A stretch of DNA of 64,000 nt. Origin: Mytilisepta virgata (Eukaryota > Mollusca > Bivalvia > Mytilida > Mytilidae). This document shows, in pieces, positions 52,501 through 54,177 of this stretch. A model generated the notes under the pieces. That model saw only the letters and a list, made by a program, of their open reading frames with translations. It was not told the DNA's origin and ran no database searches. Every line of letters begins with the position of its first letter. Within the stretch, counting starts at the first letter, position 1. Location: contig CM051520.1 of the NCBI GenBank assembly GCA_028015205.1, positions 36,633,528 through 36,697,527 of the forward strand, in the 5' to 3' direction. The translations under genes and the position numbers were made by a program.

Positions 52501-54177
52501 GACAAGATGTTTTTACTGTCATTTACGAGAAAATCTGTATTGTTTAGGTCTACTTAGGATTAAGATTTTTCTTGAATGTTTGAATAAAAAAAAAAACCGA
52601 AAGTGAATTCCGCGACAATTTACACAGTCAAAATCTTTTTAAAGAAAATTGTTTGAGCGTTTATATGTTAGCAAAGACAAAATTACATGAAACACTGTAT
52701 CCCTTGTGGATATAGCTAACTCATCATATGTCAGAATTCAAGTACATGCTGTAAAAATGCAATTGTTCAAAACTCTGTGGTTTCAAACCAGTGCATTTAA
52801 ACAAGAGTAAAAATATTATTTTTCGTTGGATATTTAAATTCGTGGTTTACTGGGACCCACGAAAACCACGAAAATTGGTATACAACGAATATTAATGAAT
52901 CCACAGTATATACGGCAGCAATAGCTGTGAAAGGCCTAATTTGTTAGTTCTGATTGTGGAGCCTATTGTACATATTTTCACGAAGTCAAATGCTCATGCC
53001 ACCCGAAGACCATTACTAAGCAACAAAAATCCTGATTTTACTACAAATATTGCACACGTAAATAGGAGTAGGCAATTTTATAGGAGCAGTATAATTTATT
53101 TGAGCCCTGCATGTGGTTTCCAGTTGTAATGAGAAGGAGATTTATATTCCCCTTTTCACTTTAAAAAGTGACAATAAAAATAGGTCAATCCAACCTGTAA
53201 TCAATAGATATGATTTAACAACAAACAGAACTCGTGTATCTCTTTTCAATCAACAGTTATAAGAAATTTTGTAAATCATTTTTCCCACAGCATTCCCACG
53301 CTGTAATCATCCGGAAAAATTCCAACCTTTAAATGTCAGTTTTTCACATTTAAGGCGGGATTTGGTGATTAATAACAACTGTCAAAGATCGAGATACCTT
53401 TTATCATAATAGTAATCATGTTTACATAAAGGATTATCTTTTCAATTAACTATAAAAACAACTTATAGAAATTATTTGATCAAAGCACGCTGTCAAAACA
53501 ATATGGCGTATCGTGAAGTCTCGCTCACGTTTTAACGACCGTGATGTTGAGTATAACTACACTGATTGGCGTAACAGTTTCCAGTCCCGTTAGTATAATA
53601 GTCCCAGATTTGTGTTTATTTGTTATTGTCAATCAAAGAAAACACTTTAATGATATATGTTGATAACCTCCCCTTCAAGAGACAAAATTTCATGACAATC
53701 TGTCTATGAAATATTGTCTTAATATATACAAAACATTACCTCCCTTTAACAGGACAAAATTTCATAGTATTCATCTGTGAAATATTGTCTATATACAGAC
53801 AAAATTCCACAATGAAAATTTTTCCTTCTCTGGACATTTTTTCATAGATGAGGACAATATTTCATGATATCTATTGCGCTTATGTTGTCTGTACTACATT
53901 TTACCCACTTTAAATAAATTTTACTTGACTTGACTATGATACATAGTCATGAAATATAATTTGTCTTGGTGGACAATATTTTGCTTTACAAGGGGACCTT
54001 GATTGAATGACTGTTATTCATGACAACTTGAGATGAATCATCCTATATTCAAAAATAAACATACGCTCTTTGTTTTGGAAAACCCATCTGCATCAAAATG
54101 TCCAAGGCAGACTTTGTCTGCCGTCTTTTAATTGTGTCATCCCGATGATGTCTCGTCGGTAGATCTGCAGAAGCCAT
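4299..54177 (-). CDS. UBASH3: UBASH3-like (TULA/Sts) protein, 11 joined exons, 3' end missing
   Basis: Eleven minus-strand exons (54177-54065, 32429-32376, 31343-31157, 29688-29496, 23833-23664, 20330-20122, 16539-16452, 11631-11451, 9369-9250, 6663-6571, 4535-4299) join with GT/AG borders and compatible phases into 548 codons plus one base. Domain order is UBA (about 24-60), 2H phosphoesterase (about 68-239; H110/T112 and H194/T196), SH3 (about 242-300) and histidine phosphatase (from about 371; RHGER at 377-381, SPSLRC at 455-460, EPGLFEW at 480-486). This is the diagnostic architecture of the UBASH3/TULA/Sts family, whose vertebrate members are about 620-660 residues long and dampen tyrosine-kinase signalling by binding ubiquitin and dephosphorylating phosphotyrosine. 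About 100 C-terminal residues, including the second catalytic histidine, are not in the window. Intron 1 spans 21.6 kb and is filled with nested transposons. Confidence 0.93.
4536..6570 (-). other. UBASH3 intron 10, repeat fragments only
   Basis: No exon or RNA gene was recognised. Positions 4860-5060 and 5625-5720 each carry spaced motifs such as TCAAAATTTCGG and GTCAAACTTCGGCTACTTCGAA, which look like degenerate foldback ends. A 69-codon open frame at 5859-6068 has no recognisable domain and is probably chance. Confidence 0.5.
6571..6663 (-). CDS. UBASH3: UBASH3 exon 10: SPSLRC phosphatase motif
   Basis: The acceptor is TTTTTTTTCAG before 6663 and the donor is AAAG|GTATCA after 6571. The exon supplies 93 nt, phase 1 in and out. 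It encodes [20 protein letters not shown] followed by [11 protein letters not shown]. The arginine in SPSLRC (residue 459) is a phosphate-binding residue in this family. The exon was too short to stand out as an open frame and was found by requiring the phosphatase domain to continue between exons 9 and 11. Confidence 0.92.
6840..7012 (+). repeat. Left part of a split tandem array (CTCCTCCTACA unit)
   Basis: Contains GACTTAAGCATTTTTTAACA, CTCCTCCTACATTACTTGCA, TTCTCATGAAACTTTATGGA and TTCTGTTTGGGCAAGTACTT. The same phrases recur at 8410-8660. The two parts read as one array separated by about 1.4 kb that contains the composite element at 7180-8140. Confidence 0.65.
7180..8140 (+). repeat. Composite element with ~164-bp units and palindromic tail
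   Basis: The head near 7180 contains ACACCCAACGTTTCGACC. The core holds about three tandem units of roughly 164 bp, each with AAAGTATA.AGATC, TAACTAAGAAG.GTGTAAAG and GAGATACGGCGCGACATGTG; the key phrase sits near 7646, 7811 and 7975. The tail carries GACGGACAGACGGACGCCGG and then the 20-bp palindrome CCCGTCAAAATTTTGACGGG (around 8117-8136), followed by CATATAA. The palindrome just before the end recalls the subterminal hairpin of Helitron-like elements. No gene. Confidence 0.7.
8410..8660 (+). repeat. Right part of the split CTCCTCCTACA array
   Basis: Repeats TTCTCATGAAACTTTATGGA, TATGGAGAAGTGCATAT, CTGTTTGGGTGAGAACTTTC and AAGCATTTTTTAACAAAA, matching 6840-7012 in the same orientation. Confidence 0.65.
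9250..9369 (-). CDS. UBASH3: UBASH3 exon 9: phosphatase domain, [11 protein letters not shown]
   Basis: The acceptor is TATAATTTAG before 9369 and the donor is ACAG|GTAGTC after 9250. The exon supplies 120 nt, phase 1 in and out. It encodes [17 protein letters not shown] and then [18 protein letters not shown]. The P-LT-VG-QA pattern is the conserved segment after the first catalytic motif in phosphoglycerate-mutase-like phosphatases, including UBASH3. Confidence 0.92.
9480..10345 (+). repeat. Divergent family R array with tail
   Basis: Units of about 165 bp carry CATCCAATGATCATTCAT-like phrases, AATTGGTTTGGTAGTTTC, ACAAGAAGACC and CCCATAGGGTCCAATGTTAA, plus the extra phrase CCGATCGGCACAAAAAACAT. 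The end (10255-10345) has the family R tail in weakened form (GATGCAAAGTGATGGCAAAA, then ACTGAGCTAAAA). The open frame at 9619-10011 on the minus strand is a shadow of this array. Confidence 0.65.
10345..10612 (+). repeat. Tail part of a composite element ending in a GTCCC hairpin
   Basis: Contains CAAGGGCAATAACTCTCATA, several GACTGACGGACGGA-type steps, and ends AGTCCCCTTCCGCG...GGTAAGGGACTAA, whose two halves pair to form a terminal hairpin. The layout (GACGGACG steps, hairpin, CTAA) parallels the tails of the other composite families here. Confidence 0.6.
10735..11010 (+). repeat. Head part of a GTGTCCATGGGACACGGATG element
   Basis: Starts ATGTGTCCATGGGACACGGA and continues with repeated phrases around AAGTCAAGGGCAGTAACTC and TTAAGGGCAGTAATTC. 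A related head (GTGTCTATAAGACACGGATG) lies at 17785-17805, inside the hAT copy. It could be the head of the same family whose tail lies at 10345-10612, in an order that implies two partial copies. Confidence 0.5.
11451..11631 (-). CDS. UBASH3: UBASH3 exon 8: start of phosphatase domain, RHGER motif
   Basis: The acceptor is TTTTTTTCCTAG before 11631 and the donor is GATG|GTTTGT after 11451. The exon supplies 181 nt, phase 0 in and phase 1 out, residues 339-399. After a basic/proline linker ([16 protein letters not shown]) it encodes [18 protein letters not shown] is the catalytic motif of the histidine-phosphatase superfamily: H378 is the predicted phospho-acceptor, with R377 and R381 binding phosphate. 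The match to the vertebrate RKLF.CRHGERMD segment is direct. The open frame continues past the donor into the intron without homology, which supports the splice site. Confidence 0.95.
12360..12930 (+). repeat. Tandem array, ~161-bp unit with poly-C tract
   Basis: At least three units repeat at about 161 bp (AGTAGTTGAGGATAG near 12441, 12602 and 12761). Each holds TTTCATCAAATTCCTTAGAG, a CCCCCCTTTTTTT tract, TTTTCTAAAAATGAAATATA and CACACCTGTGCATTAA. A fragment reappears at 13810-13875. Poly-proline open frames here are translations of the C tract. Confidence 0.75.
13020..13600 (+). repeat. Family D tandem array, part 1
   Basis: Degenerate units of roughly 145-160 bp with AGGTCAGGTGACAAGT, GACTGGCATGTACCCACCAA, AACTATCTATAGACCAAATA, TGCTGAGAAATGGACTTAAT and AAAATGTGATGCAAGTCACT. 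The same family recurs at 15340-15620, 16100-16200 and 20800-21860. Confidence 0.7.
13878..14804 (+). repeat. Duplicated unit A, copy 1 (~0.93 kb)
   Basis: From AATGATGATCAATCAGGC to GCAATCTTTCCAAAAA this stretch matches 22400-23428 closely and in the same orientation, with small substitutions. Copy 2 carries about 150 extra bases (near 22998-23145). Shared landmarks include AAGATTTACACATTGTTGC, GAGCATGCGCGAATCTTTGT, ATTCTACGTCATTGTGTGGT and CCACACTTTTGGTTTTGGAG. Neither copy has a convincing open frame. The sharp shared boundaries suggest a mobile element rather than a random local duplication. Confidence 0.75.
15340..15620 (+). repeat. Family D tandem array, part 2
   Basis: About two units: AACATGAAATTCAGGTCAAG, GTTAGACTGGAAAGTACCCA, AACTATCTATAGACCAAATA and TTACTGAGAAATGTACTTAA. 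The array breaks off near 15620 and resumes near 16106. Confidence 0.65.
15620..16105. mobile_element. Insert splitting family D array
   Basis: Family D sequence stops at GGCATATATACCGTAATAAC and resumes at GTACCCACTCAAGAACTATC, leaving about 480 bp of unrelated sequence. It begins CCGTAATAACCTTAATTATC and contains CAGACGGCCTAATTATCCGA. No transposase is visible. The class is unassigned; the insertion is inferred from the interrupted array. Confidence 0.45.
16452..16539 (-). CDS. UBASH3: UBASH3 exon 7: linker between SH3 and phosphatase
   Basis: The acceptor is GTATTTTAG before 16539 and the donor is ATG|GTAAGA after 16452. The exon supplies 88 nt, phase 2 in and phase 0 out, residues 309-338. 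It encodes [20 protein letters not shown] and then SHDENNYAM, hydrophilic and probably disordered. In vertebrate UBASH3 proteins the segment just after the SH3 domain has a comparable SYS-L start. The exon is supported by phase and position rather than strong sequence conservation. Confidence 0.8.
16720..16930 (+). repeat. Copy of the GGAGATGGTATGATTT block
   Basis: GGAGATGGTATGATTTGGCA, TAGATTTCAGATTCGAGG, ATCAAACTTTCGAAATCATT and ATGTCATGAACATCTACTAA match 28105-28290 with divergence. In both places the block adjoins family B units or the GAGCAACAGCC block, so these are pieces of one larger dispersed repeat. Confidence 0.6.
16930..17470 (+). repeat. Family B tandem array (~145-bp unit), interrupted by hAT
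   Basis: Units of about 145 bp with AGGTCAGAGTGACCTAATTT, GGAGGCTGTGTTACTCCCTG, GATGCACCCTCACACCAAGT, TGATTGTAGGTCCCTTGGTA and GAACTGAACTCGGACGTAAA. The final unit stops inside CTTGGTATTGG at 17470 and resumes with TATTGGAGAACTG at 19398, where the hAT element has been inserted. Confidence 0.8.
17471..19397 (+). mobile_element. hAT-superfamily transposon, degraded, nested in family B
   Basis: The element begins CAGGGTGTCAAGCCATTTTG and ends ...GGACCACTTGACACCCTG, giving terminal inverted repeats of CAGGGTGTCAAG with more loosely matched flanks. The flanking TATTGG (17465-17470 and 19398-19403) is a 6-bp duplication; hAT elements normally make 8 bp, so either the ends have drifted or the duplication is atypical. 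Family B sequence resumes in register after it. It carries a hAT dimerisation-domain remnant (18524-18814), subterminal TATAGGAAAATAGGA-type repeats, a TGTAATCGATTACAA-rich block (18040-18190), and a GTGTCTATAAGACACGGATG head fragment near 17785. Confidence 0.88.
18524..18814 (+). pseudogene. hAT transposase C-terminal remnant
   Basis: The 96-codon frame contains [19 protein letters not shown] and then [19 protein letters not shown]. The pattern A.SA.VERLFS.GG followed by R..L....F..L..I. is the signature of the hAT C-terminal dimerisation domain. The upstream part is [20 protein letters not shown], also typical (W.....YP.L..LA). No BED zinc finger or catalytic core is present: an intact transposase of this type is several hundred residues longer. 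It lies in the sense orientation within the 17471-19397 element and ends with TAA. Confidence 0.9.
19398..19665 (+). repeat. Family B tandem array, right of hAT
   Basis: Continues the interrupted unit with GGAGAACTGAACTAGGATAT, CAGAGTGACCTAATTTTGGT and GGAGGCTGTATTAATCC, then changes to AAAAGCCAGTCAACCGTGTA and TGTCACATGGTCAGTCTCTT. The same transition occurs at 27790-27865. Confidence 0.75.
19740..20110 (+). repeat. GAGCAACAGCC block, copy 1
   Basis: TGAGCAACAGCCTGGACCAA, AAATATCTTTTTTGGC and TTTCAAGGGGCCAAATCATA match 28300-28660 with divergence. A short palindrome is formed by the AAAAAGAT...ATCTTTTT halves around 19785-19845. It ends within about 12 bp of UBASH3 exon 6. Confidence 0.6.
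20122..20330 (-). CDS. UBASH3: UBASH3 exon 6: SH3 domain
   Basis: The acceptor is TTTGAAAAG before 20330 and the donor is CATAG|GTAACT after 20122. The exon supplies 209 nt, phase 0 in and phase 2 out, residues 240-308. SH3 landmarks are all present: the ALYDY-like start VIKCYTAQ, the acidic run [12 protein letters not shown], the tryptophan in GWYHGTSW, and the terminal [12 protein letters not shown]3 domains bind proline-rich ligands; in UBASH3 proteins this domain engages endocytic and ubiquitin-ligase partners such as Cbl and dynamin. One exon coding for the whole domain is consistent with a conserved modular gene. Confidence 0.95.
20800..21860 (+). repeat. Family D tandem array, longest copy
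   Basis: About seven units of roughly 145 bp. Each carries AACTATCTATTGACCAAATA, TATGGTGGGTTTAGGTATT, TGCTGAGAAATGGACTTAAT, CACGAAAATGTGACAAAGTC, CATGAAATTGAGGTCAAGGT and GTCAGACTGACATGTACCCA. It is followed by AAACTTTAAACGATAAGGTT at the array edge. No head or tail modules were identified with confidence. Confidence 0.75.
22400..23428 (+). repeat. Duplicated unit A, copy 2 (~1.03 kb)
   Basis: Same boundaries as copy 1 at 13878-14804. Copy 2 contains an extra stretch of about 150 bp at 22998-23145 (GTGCATGTCAGAGTTATATT ... GAATATGGGAAGC) that is either an insertion here or a deletion in copy 1. Both copies lie in the same orientation in different introns of UBASH3, antisense to the gene. Confidence 0.75.
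23664..23833 (-). CDS. UBASH3: UBASH3 exon 5: second HxT motif of 2H phosphoesterase
   Basis: The acceptor is TGTGTTTAG before 23833 and the donor is AGAG|GTAACA after 23664. The exon supplies 170 nt, phase 1 in and phase 0 out, residues 183-239. It encodes [17 protein letters not shown] and then [20 protein letters not shown] is the second HxT motif (H194, T196) of the 2H phosphoesterase fold; the first is in exon 3. The EPH.KQLH.TLAYQ pattern is shared with vertebrate UBASH3 proteins. Confidence 0.94.
24120..24290. repeat. Foldback element, AATTCA family
   Basis: The arm AGAATAGAAATAATTCACAG ... ACCATGGGTGGGCCGTTTAT pairs with CATAAAAGGCCTACCTCTGG ... ATTAATTATTTCTCAAT around a centre of about 40 bp. 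Ends resemble those of the hairpins at 2450 and 43185. Confidence 0.7.
24981..25249 (+). pseudogene. Ginger-type integrase N-terminal remnant, frameshifted
   Basis: The frame opens [19 protein letters not shown], resembling the start of GINGER2-derived proteins such as KRBA2. Two frame changes are needed: near 25085 into [18 protein letters not shown], then near 25158 into [36 protein letters not shown] is the first half (His pair) of an H2C2 zinc-binding domain, the usual module before a DDE integrase core. The frame is cut at about 25249 by inserted sequence and the next block of the domain appears at 26609. It is a dead copy. Confidence 0.85.
25250..26608. mobile_element. Insertion inside the Ginger integrase
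   Basis: The integrase reading stops after AATAAGACTAGA and resumes at AGATATTACTGGAAAGG. The inserted 1.36 kb starts with a GC palindrome (CCCGCGCGAGCGCGGG, 25259-25274) and ends ATTCGTAAATTTAGTATTATAGATAAC. Part of it (25480-25520) carries AATGTAGGTCAACGTGACCC, also seen at 17955-17975. No reverse transcriptase or transposase is visible. The class is unassigned. Confidence 0.6.
26609..26665 (+). pseudogene. Ginger integrase fragment resuming after insertion
   Basis: Reads [19 protein letters not shown]. The Y.W.G...D..N...C spacing fits the second half of an H2C2 zinc-binding domain that began at 25200-25249. Beyond this the frame decays and the catalytic core is not seen. Short, but the register with the upstream fragment is convincing. 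Confidence 0.7.
26973..27870 (+). repeat. Family B tandem array, right of Ginger-like element
   Basis: About six units of ~145 bp: GATTGTAGGTC.CTTGG, CTGTGTTACTCCCTGAGATG, GATAAGTAGGTCAGAGTGAC and GAACTGAACTCGGAC.TAAA. It ends in the AAAGCCAGTCAACC ... CATGGTCAGTCTCTTCA transition also present at 19600-19660. A left remnant of the same family lies at 24520-24597. Confidence 0.8.
28100..28661 (+). repeat. GGAGATGG plus GAGCAACAGCC blocks, fuller copy
   Basis: Combines the blocks found separately at 16720-16930 and 19740-20110: GGAGATGGTATGATTTCAGC, ATCATGAACTTCTGCTAAAT, CAAGGATTTGAAGAAAATTG, ATGAGCAACAGCCTTGCCCA and a palindrome AAAAAGATCTTTAAA ... ATATCTTTTTGGGC around 28360-28420. This copy shows the two blocks belong to one repeat. 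Confidence 0.65.
28662..28942. mobile_element. TTAA-flanked foldback element (281 bp)
   Basis: The left end TTTAAGGTATCCGGACCATA is an inverted copy of the right end TATGGTCCGGATACCTTAAA. TTAA lies at both junctions, as expected for piggyBac-type insertion, although the palindromic ends make the exact border ambiguous. No transposase. The plus-strand open frame 28775-29164 runs out of the element and is probably chance. Confidence 0.7.
29496..29688 (-). CDS. UBASH3: UBASH3 exon 4: central 2H-phosphoesterase segment
   Basis: The acceptor is TCTGTTTTTAG before 29688 and the donor is TCTG|GTAATT after 29496. The exon supplies 193 nt, phase 0 in and phase 1 out, residues 119-183. It encodes [20 protein letters not shown], then [18 protein letters not shown] and [17 protein letters not shown]. 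It lies between the two HxT-bearing exons as the domain requires. It has no methionine-initiated long frame of its own and was found by searching for the missing middle of the domain. Confidence 0.92.
29689..31156 (-). other. UBASH3 intron 3, nothing recognised
   Basis: AT-rich sequence with no exon, RNA gene or clear repeat family. Short open frames, for example 30244-30429 on the minus strand, show no domain. Confidence 0.45.
31157..31343 (-). CDS. UBASH3: UBASH3 exon 3: first HxT motif of 2H phosphoesterase
   Basis: The acceptor is TTTATAAAG before 31343 and the donor is TTAAA|GTAAGT after 31157. The exon supplies 187 nt, phase 2 in and phase 0 out, residues 56-118. It begins [20 protein letters not shown] and ends [22 protein letters not shown] holds the first HxT motif (H110, T112). 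The DP.LD..IPREY.LYL.P.GPL order is that of vertebrate UBASH3 proteins, linking the UBA domain to the phosphoesterase domain. Confidence 0.95.
31434..31898. mobile_element. MITE with TACTGTAAATT-type ends (intron 2)
   Basis: The left end (ACTGTTCGGAAATTTTCGAG, then TTATTATTGCAATT) is complementary, with drift, to the right end (GATCACAATTTTCGCAATAA, then TTTCCTAATTTACAGTA). The interior of about 400 bp is non-coding. The remainder of intron 2 (31344-32375) shows no other feature. Confidence 0.6.
32376..32429 (-). CDS. UBASH3: UBASH3 exon 2: second half of UBA domain
   Basis: A 54-nt exon. The acceptor is a polypyrimidine run ending TTTTTCAG before 32429 and the donor is ACTG|GTAGGT after 32376, phase 2 in and out. 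It encodes [21 protein letters not shown] domains end with an A...TG......A..WL helix, matched here with the L supplied by exon 3. The exon is far below the length of any usable open-frame cutoff and was found from the domain. Confidence 0.93.
32785..33330. repeat. AATTCATGG-family repeat, partial
   Basis: TAAGAAATAATTCATGGCAG at 32782 is complementary to TGAATTATTTCG at 32822-32833. It continues with TATGACGTCAGACGCGTACA and CCAGTGACGTCAGAGCG. These phrases and the AATAATTCATGG end mark it as a relative of the hairpins at 2450, 24120 and 43185, but without full arms. Confidence 0.5.
33478..33587. repeat. Compact 110-bp hairpin with 42-bp arms
   Basis: GTTATCTACATTAATAGCTG ... GAGATTGTACCACC pairs with GGTGGTACAATCTC ... 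ATAAATGTAGATAAC, with only about four mismatches over 42 positions and a loop of about 26 bp. No target duplication is clear. It could be a small foldback element or a transcribed hairpin RNA precursor; the sequence alone does not decide. Confidence 0.7.
33607..35063 (+). repeat. Composite element, family R, best-preserved copy
   Basis: Head: AGAGGCTCCCAGGATCCTGT then TCACTCACCT. Core: seven or eight units of about 165 bp with GGACCATCTAAGGACCATTG, GCAATTGGCTCAGTAGTTTC, CCCATAGGGTCCTATGTTAA and GGCCATCTTGGTTGA. Tail: GACGGACAACAGACGACAGA, AAGTGATGACAAAAGCTCAC and the ACCCTTCGGGT hairpin, then GAGCTGAAAA. Comparison with 890-2068 defines both borders. The ACTCACCT near the head and AGGTGAGC-type tail are complementary. 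Confidence 0.8.
37030..37200 (+). repeat. Family C unit, single
   Basis: AAGTTCCGTCAAACAGGAAG, GGACATGGGACAGATTCGAA and GGTTCCTGAGAA match the array at 39205-39860. It is joined directly to family R units at 37200. Confidence 0.6.
37200..38260 (+). repeat. Family R tandem array
   Basis: About six units of ~165 bp (CAAGAAGATTTTTAAATGAA, CCTATGTTAAACTAAGTTTG, GGCCAACTTGGTTGACAGTC and ACCATCTAAGGACCATTGCT). It ends abruptly at CCTATGTTAAAGATGACA and is followed by the inverted GGAGCACCTGAG block. Confidence 0.75.
38262..38390 (-). repeat. Inverted copy of the GGAGCACCTGAG block
   Basis: CCCGGGAAGACAAACACGAA, CTATAAAAACCAGGAGTGAA and GGTGCTCTGGAAGGGTAAGC are the complement of 3395-3550. It sits between family R units and a reverse-transcriptase remnant. 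Confidence 0.65.
38484..38880 (-). pseudogene. Retroelement reverse-transcriptase C-terminal remnant
   Basis: The minus-strand frame reads [50 protein letters not shown], then [19 protein letters not shown] and [20 protein letters not shown]. This set of phrases ([39 protein letters not shown]) is a recurrent C-terminal region of reverse-transcriptase proteins in mollusc and fish genomes. The catalytic core (YADD region) is not present. The frame ends at a stop after DLIDC, so this is a truncated copy. A second, worse copy lies at 57735-57905. Confidence 0.8.
38880..39205 (+). repeat. Family R units with tail
   Basis: Two degraded units followed by the family tail: ACGACAGATGCCAAGTGATG, then ATAGCTCACATGGC and AAGTGAGCTAAAAATG. 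The hairpin part of the tail has decayed (TTTTTAGGAC in place of CCTTTGGGTC). Confidence 0.7.
39205..39862 (+). repeat. Family C tandem array (~157-bp unit)
   Basis: Four units with CAGGAAGCTGGCTAGTGTGG, TTCCTGAGAAAAATGTGACA, AAGTTCTGTCAAACAGGAAG, GACAGATCTGAAACTGCC and CGATACAGTTCTCCATACTG. Spacing is about 157 bp. Confidence 0.75.
41030..41800 (+). mobile_element. LINE (non-LTR retrotransposon) 3' fragment
   Basis: Contains the C-terminal coding remnant 41034-41660, then a short 3' region (TATTTGTATGTCTTTGTCAC, CTATATCTTTATGTTTAATG) and an AATAAA signal (ACAAATAAAAGTTCTT, about 41780-41795). An inverted copy of its last ~340 bp is at 44008-44492. It is 5'-truncated, as is normal for LINE copies, and sits within family E tandem repeats. 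Confidence 0.8.
41034..41660 (+). pseudogene. LINE ORF2 C-terminal region with zinc-knuckle motif
   Basis: The 208-codon frame lacks reverse-transcriptase motifs. Its C-terminal half reads [19 protein letters not shown], then [20 protein letters not shown], matching the LINE C-terminal pattern R.L..H.L.IE.GRY..I.R..R.C..C....IEDE.HF...C (a CCHC-like knuckle: C-x2-C, H, C). It is followed by [15 protein letters not shown]. The same pattern recurs at 59983-60489 and 63553-63772. The frame is open to a TAA at 41658, so decay is limited, but the 5' truncation makes it non-functional. Confidence 0.88.
43185..43350. repeat. Foldback element, AATTCATTGGTGCCATG
   Basis: TAAGAAATAATTCATTGGTG ... GGTAGGCATTATATTTGT pairs with ACAAATATAATGCCTACC ... 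GCACCAATGAATTATTTCG. The loop contains GACACCGAGCGTTAGCGAGG. Arms are about 62 bp and nearly perfect. Phrases GACCTGCGACCT lie at 43166 and 43903, so it may sit inside a longer repeat. Confidence 0.85.
44008..44492 (-). mobile_element. Inverted LINE 3' copy, interrupted by a MITE
   Basis: 44008-44240 plus 44391-44492 are the reverse complement of about 41459-41797 with few differences (for example a small indel near 44092-44096). The MITE at 44241-44390 interrupts it; the flanks read GCAAAAAGAC|...|CAGTTTTTCATC, where the intact copy has the uninterrupted AAAGACCAGTTTTTC. The two LINE copies are head-to-head inverted about 2.2 kb apart. Confidence 0.85.
44241..44390. mobile_element. 150-bp MITE inside the inverted LINE copy
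   Basis: The left end CTGGGCCTGGCACCATAAAA is complementary to the right end TTTATGGTGCCCAGGCCAG. The interior has GAATATTCTTAAGTCTGAGA. Because the uninterrupted LINE copy is at 41459-41797, the insertion site is exact to within 2-3 bp. The duplication, if any, is no more than 2-3 bp. Confidence 0.85.
45551..45650. repeat. Foldback (GTCCGGAGCTA)
   Basis: AATCCCTTTTGGAATTCTGT ... GTCCGGAGCTATTT pairs with AAAATTAGCTCCAGAC ... AGAATCCCAAAATGGATT, with arms of about 33 bp and a loop containing CTCACTCAAGTCAT. Just beyond it, GACACCTCAGTTC at 45658 is repeated in inverted form at 46162-46175, bounding a further ~520-bp putative MITE. Confidence 0.65.
46226..46540. repeat. Left subterminal palindrome array
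   Basis: Repeated ATGAAATATTGTCC, GGACACTATTTC, ATGAAATAGTGTCC and GGACAATATTTCAC units alternate in orientation about every 20-35 bp, so the array folds into many small hairpins. Its counterpart is at 53640-53990. Confidence 0.8.
47437..47676 (-). pseudogene. Unidentified coding remnant inside the 46226-53990 element
   Basis: The minus-strand frame contains [20 protein letters not shown], then [20 protein letters not shown] and [10 protein letters not shown]. Amino-acid composition is protein-like, with a basic cluster (KRRRKK) that could be a nuclear signal. It begins directly at the left border of the hAT-like element and may be the continuation of the frame at 51512-51655, which ends at the other border. 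Function is not recognised; a transposon-encoded protein of the host element is the likeliest guess. Confidence 0.4.
47785..47990 (+). repeat. Left hexamer-satellite terminal repeat
   Basis: More than 25 copies of TCGAGT/TAGAGT/TAAAGT-like hexamers of the form GAGTTC GAGTTA AAGTTC. The inverted counterpart lies at 50195-50400. The repeats share the GGGTGTGACTAAAC cap and an internal spacer but differ in the order of hexamer variants, indicating slippage or independent drift after insertion. Confidence 0.85.
47993..48288. repeat. Foldback inside Mutator-like element (GGGAGCAATCATTTG)
   Basis: GGGGAGCAATCATTTGATTT plus a G-rich run pairs with a C-rich run plus AAAAATCAAATGGTTGCTCC. The ~230-bp centre has GGCAGGATCAGGATTTTGGG and AAATGCAGGACCTGTGTCGA. 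It abuts the left hexamer repeat. Confidence 0.7.
48600..49410 (+). repeat. Degraded family R sequence within Mutator-like element
   Basis: Recognisable phrases are CATAGGGTCTTGTGTGAAAC, TAAGTTCAGTGCCGGTGGCC, AAAGTTTGGTTCCAATTGGC and the tail-like GACGGACAAGAAGTGATGGC, AAAAGCTCACATGGCC. It has no clear borders. Short open frames here are not genes. Confidence 0.6.
50195..50400 (-). repeat. Right hexamer-satellite terminal repeat
   Basis: Complement-oriented hexamers (AACTCG, AACTCT, AACACG) ending in the CTCGATGTTTAGTCACACCC cap. The 62-codon frame at 50271-50459 (N-T-N-A-N-S then T-R-T-L repeats) is only a translation of these hexamers. Confidence 0.85.
51512..51655 (-). pseudogene. Unidentified N-terminal coding remnant ([13 protein letters not shown])
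   Basis: The minus-strand frame starts [20 protein letters not shown], then [18 protein letters not shown] and QSKIMSPM, and runs into the hAT-like end at 51511. Its MD..EY...F.YL start recalls the [14 protein letters not shown] start of the Ginger-like frame at 24981, which would fit a transposase of the 46226-53990 element, but the likeness is short. It could equally be an unrelated gene fragment. Confidence 0.35.
51699..53607. mobile_element. TIR element with perfect 32-bp ends and 7-bp duplication
   Basis: The first 32 bases (CTGGGACTATTATACTAACG...) are an exact inverted copy of the last 32 (...CGTTAGTATAATAGTCCCAG). Flanking ATTTGTG (51692-51698 and 53608-53614) is a 7-bp direct duplication. 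Length is 1909 bp; no transposase was recognised, so it is probably non-autonomous. Perfect ends imply recent movement compared with surrounding decayed copies. Superfamily is uncertain: a 7-bp duplication is unusual (P and hAT types make 7-8 bp). A TA-flanked foldback is nested at 52049-52906. Confidence 0.85.
52049..52906. mobile_element. TA-flanked foldback (CTGTGGATTCAT ends), Tc1/mariner-like MITE
   Basis: CTGTGGATTCATTTATTTTC at the left is complementary to ATATTAATGAATCCACAG at the right, with TA on both outer sides (52047-52048 and 52907-52908). Inner parts repeat TTCGTGGAT and CCACGAA phrases over about 90 bp at each end. The TA duplication suggests mobilisation by a Tc1/mariner transposase; no transposase is encoded. 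Confidence 0.8.
53640..53990. repeat. Right subterminal palindrome array
   Basis: GACAAAATTTCATGACAATC, TATGAAATATTGTC, GGACAAAATTTCATAG and GGACAATATTTCATGA units in both orientations mirror 46226-46540. A TTTAAATAAATTTTACTTGA stretch near 53908 looks like a LINE or SINE tail lodged inside. Confidence 0.75.
54065..54177 (-). CDS. UBASH3: UBASH3 exon 1: start codon and first half of UBA domain
   Basis: ATG at 54177-54175 in the context CGAGAATGG, donor AGAGC|GTATGT after 54065, phase 2 out. The exon encodes [20 protein letters not shown], then [29 protein letters not shown] is the first helix and MGF loop of the UBA domain and continues in exon 2 as AEKAIAATG, as in vertebrate UBASH3 (LLSMGFPKHRAEKALAATG). 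No upstream in-frame methionine is closer to the domain. The exon was found by searching the minus strand for the MGF motif 21.6 kb upstream of exon 2. Confidence 0.93.
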
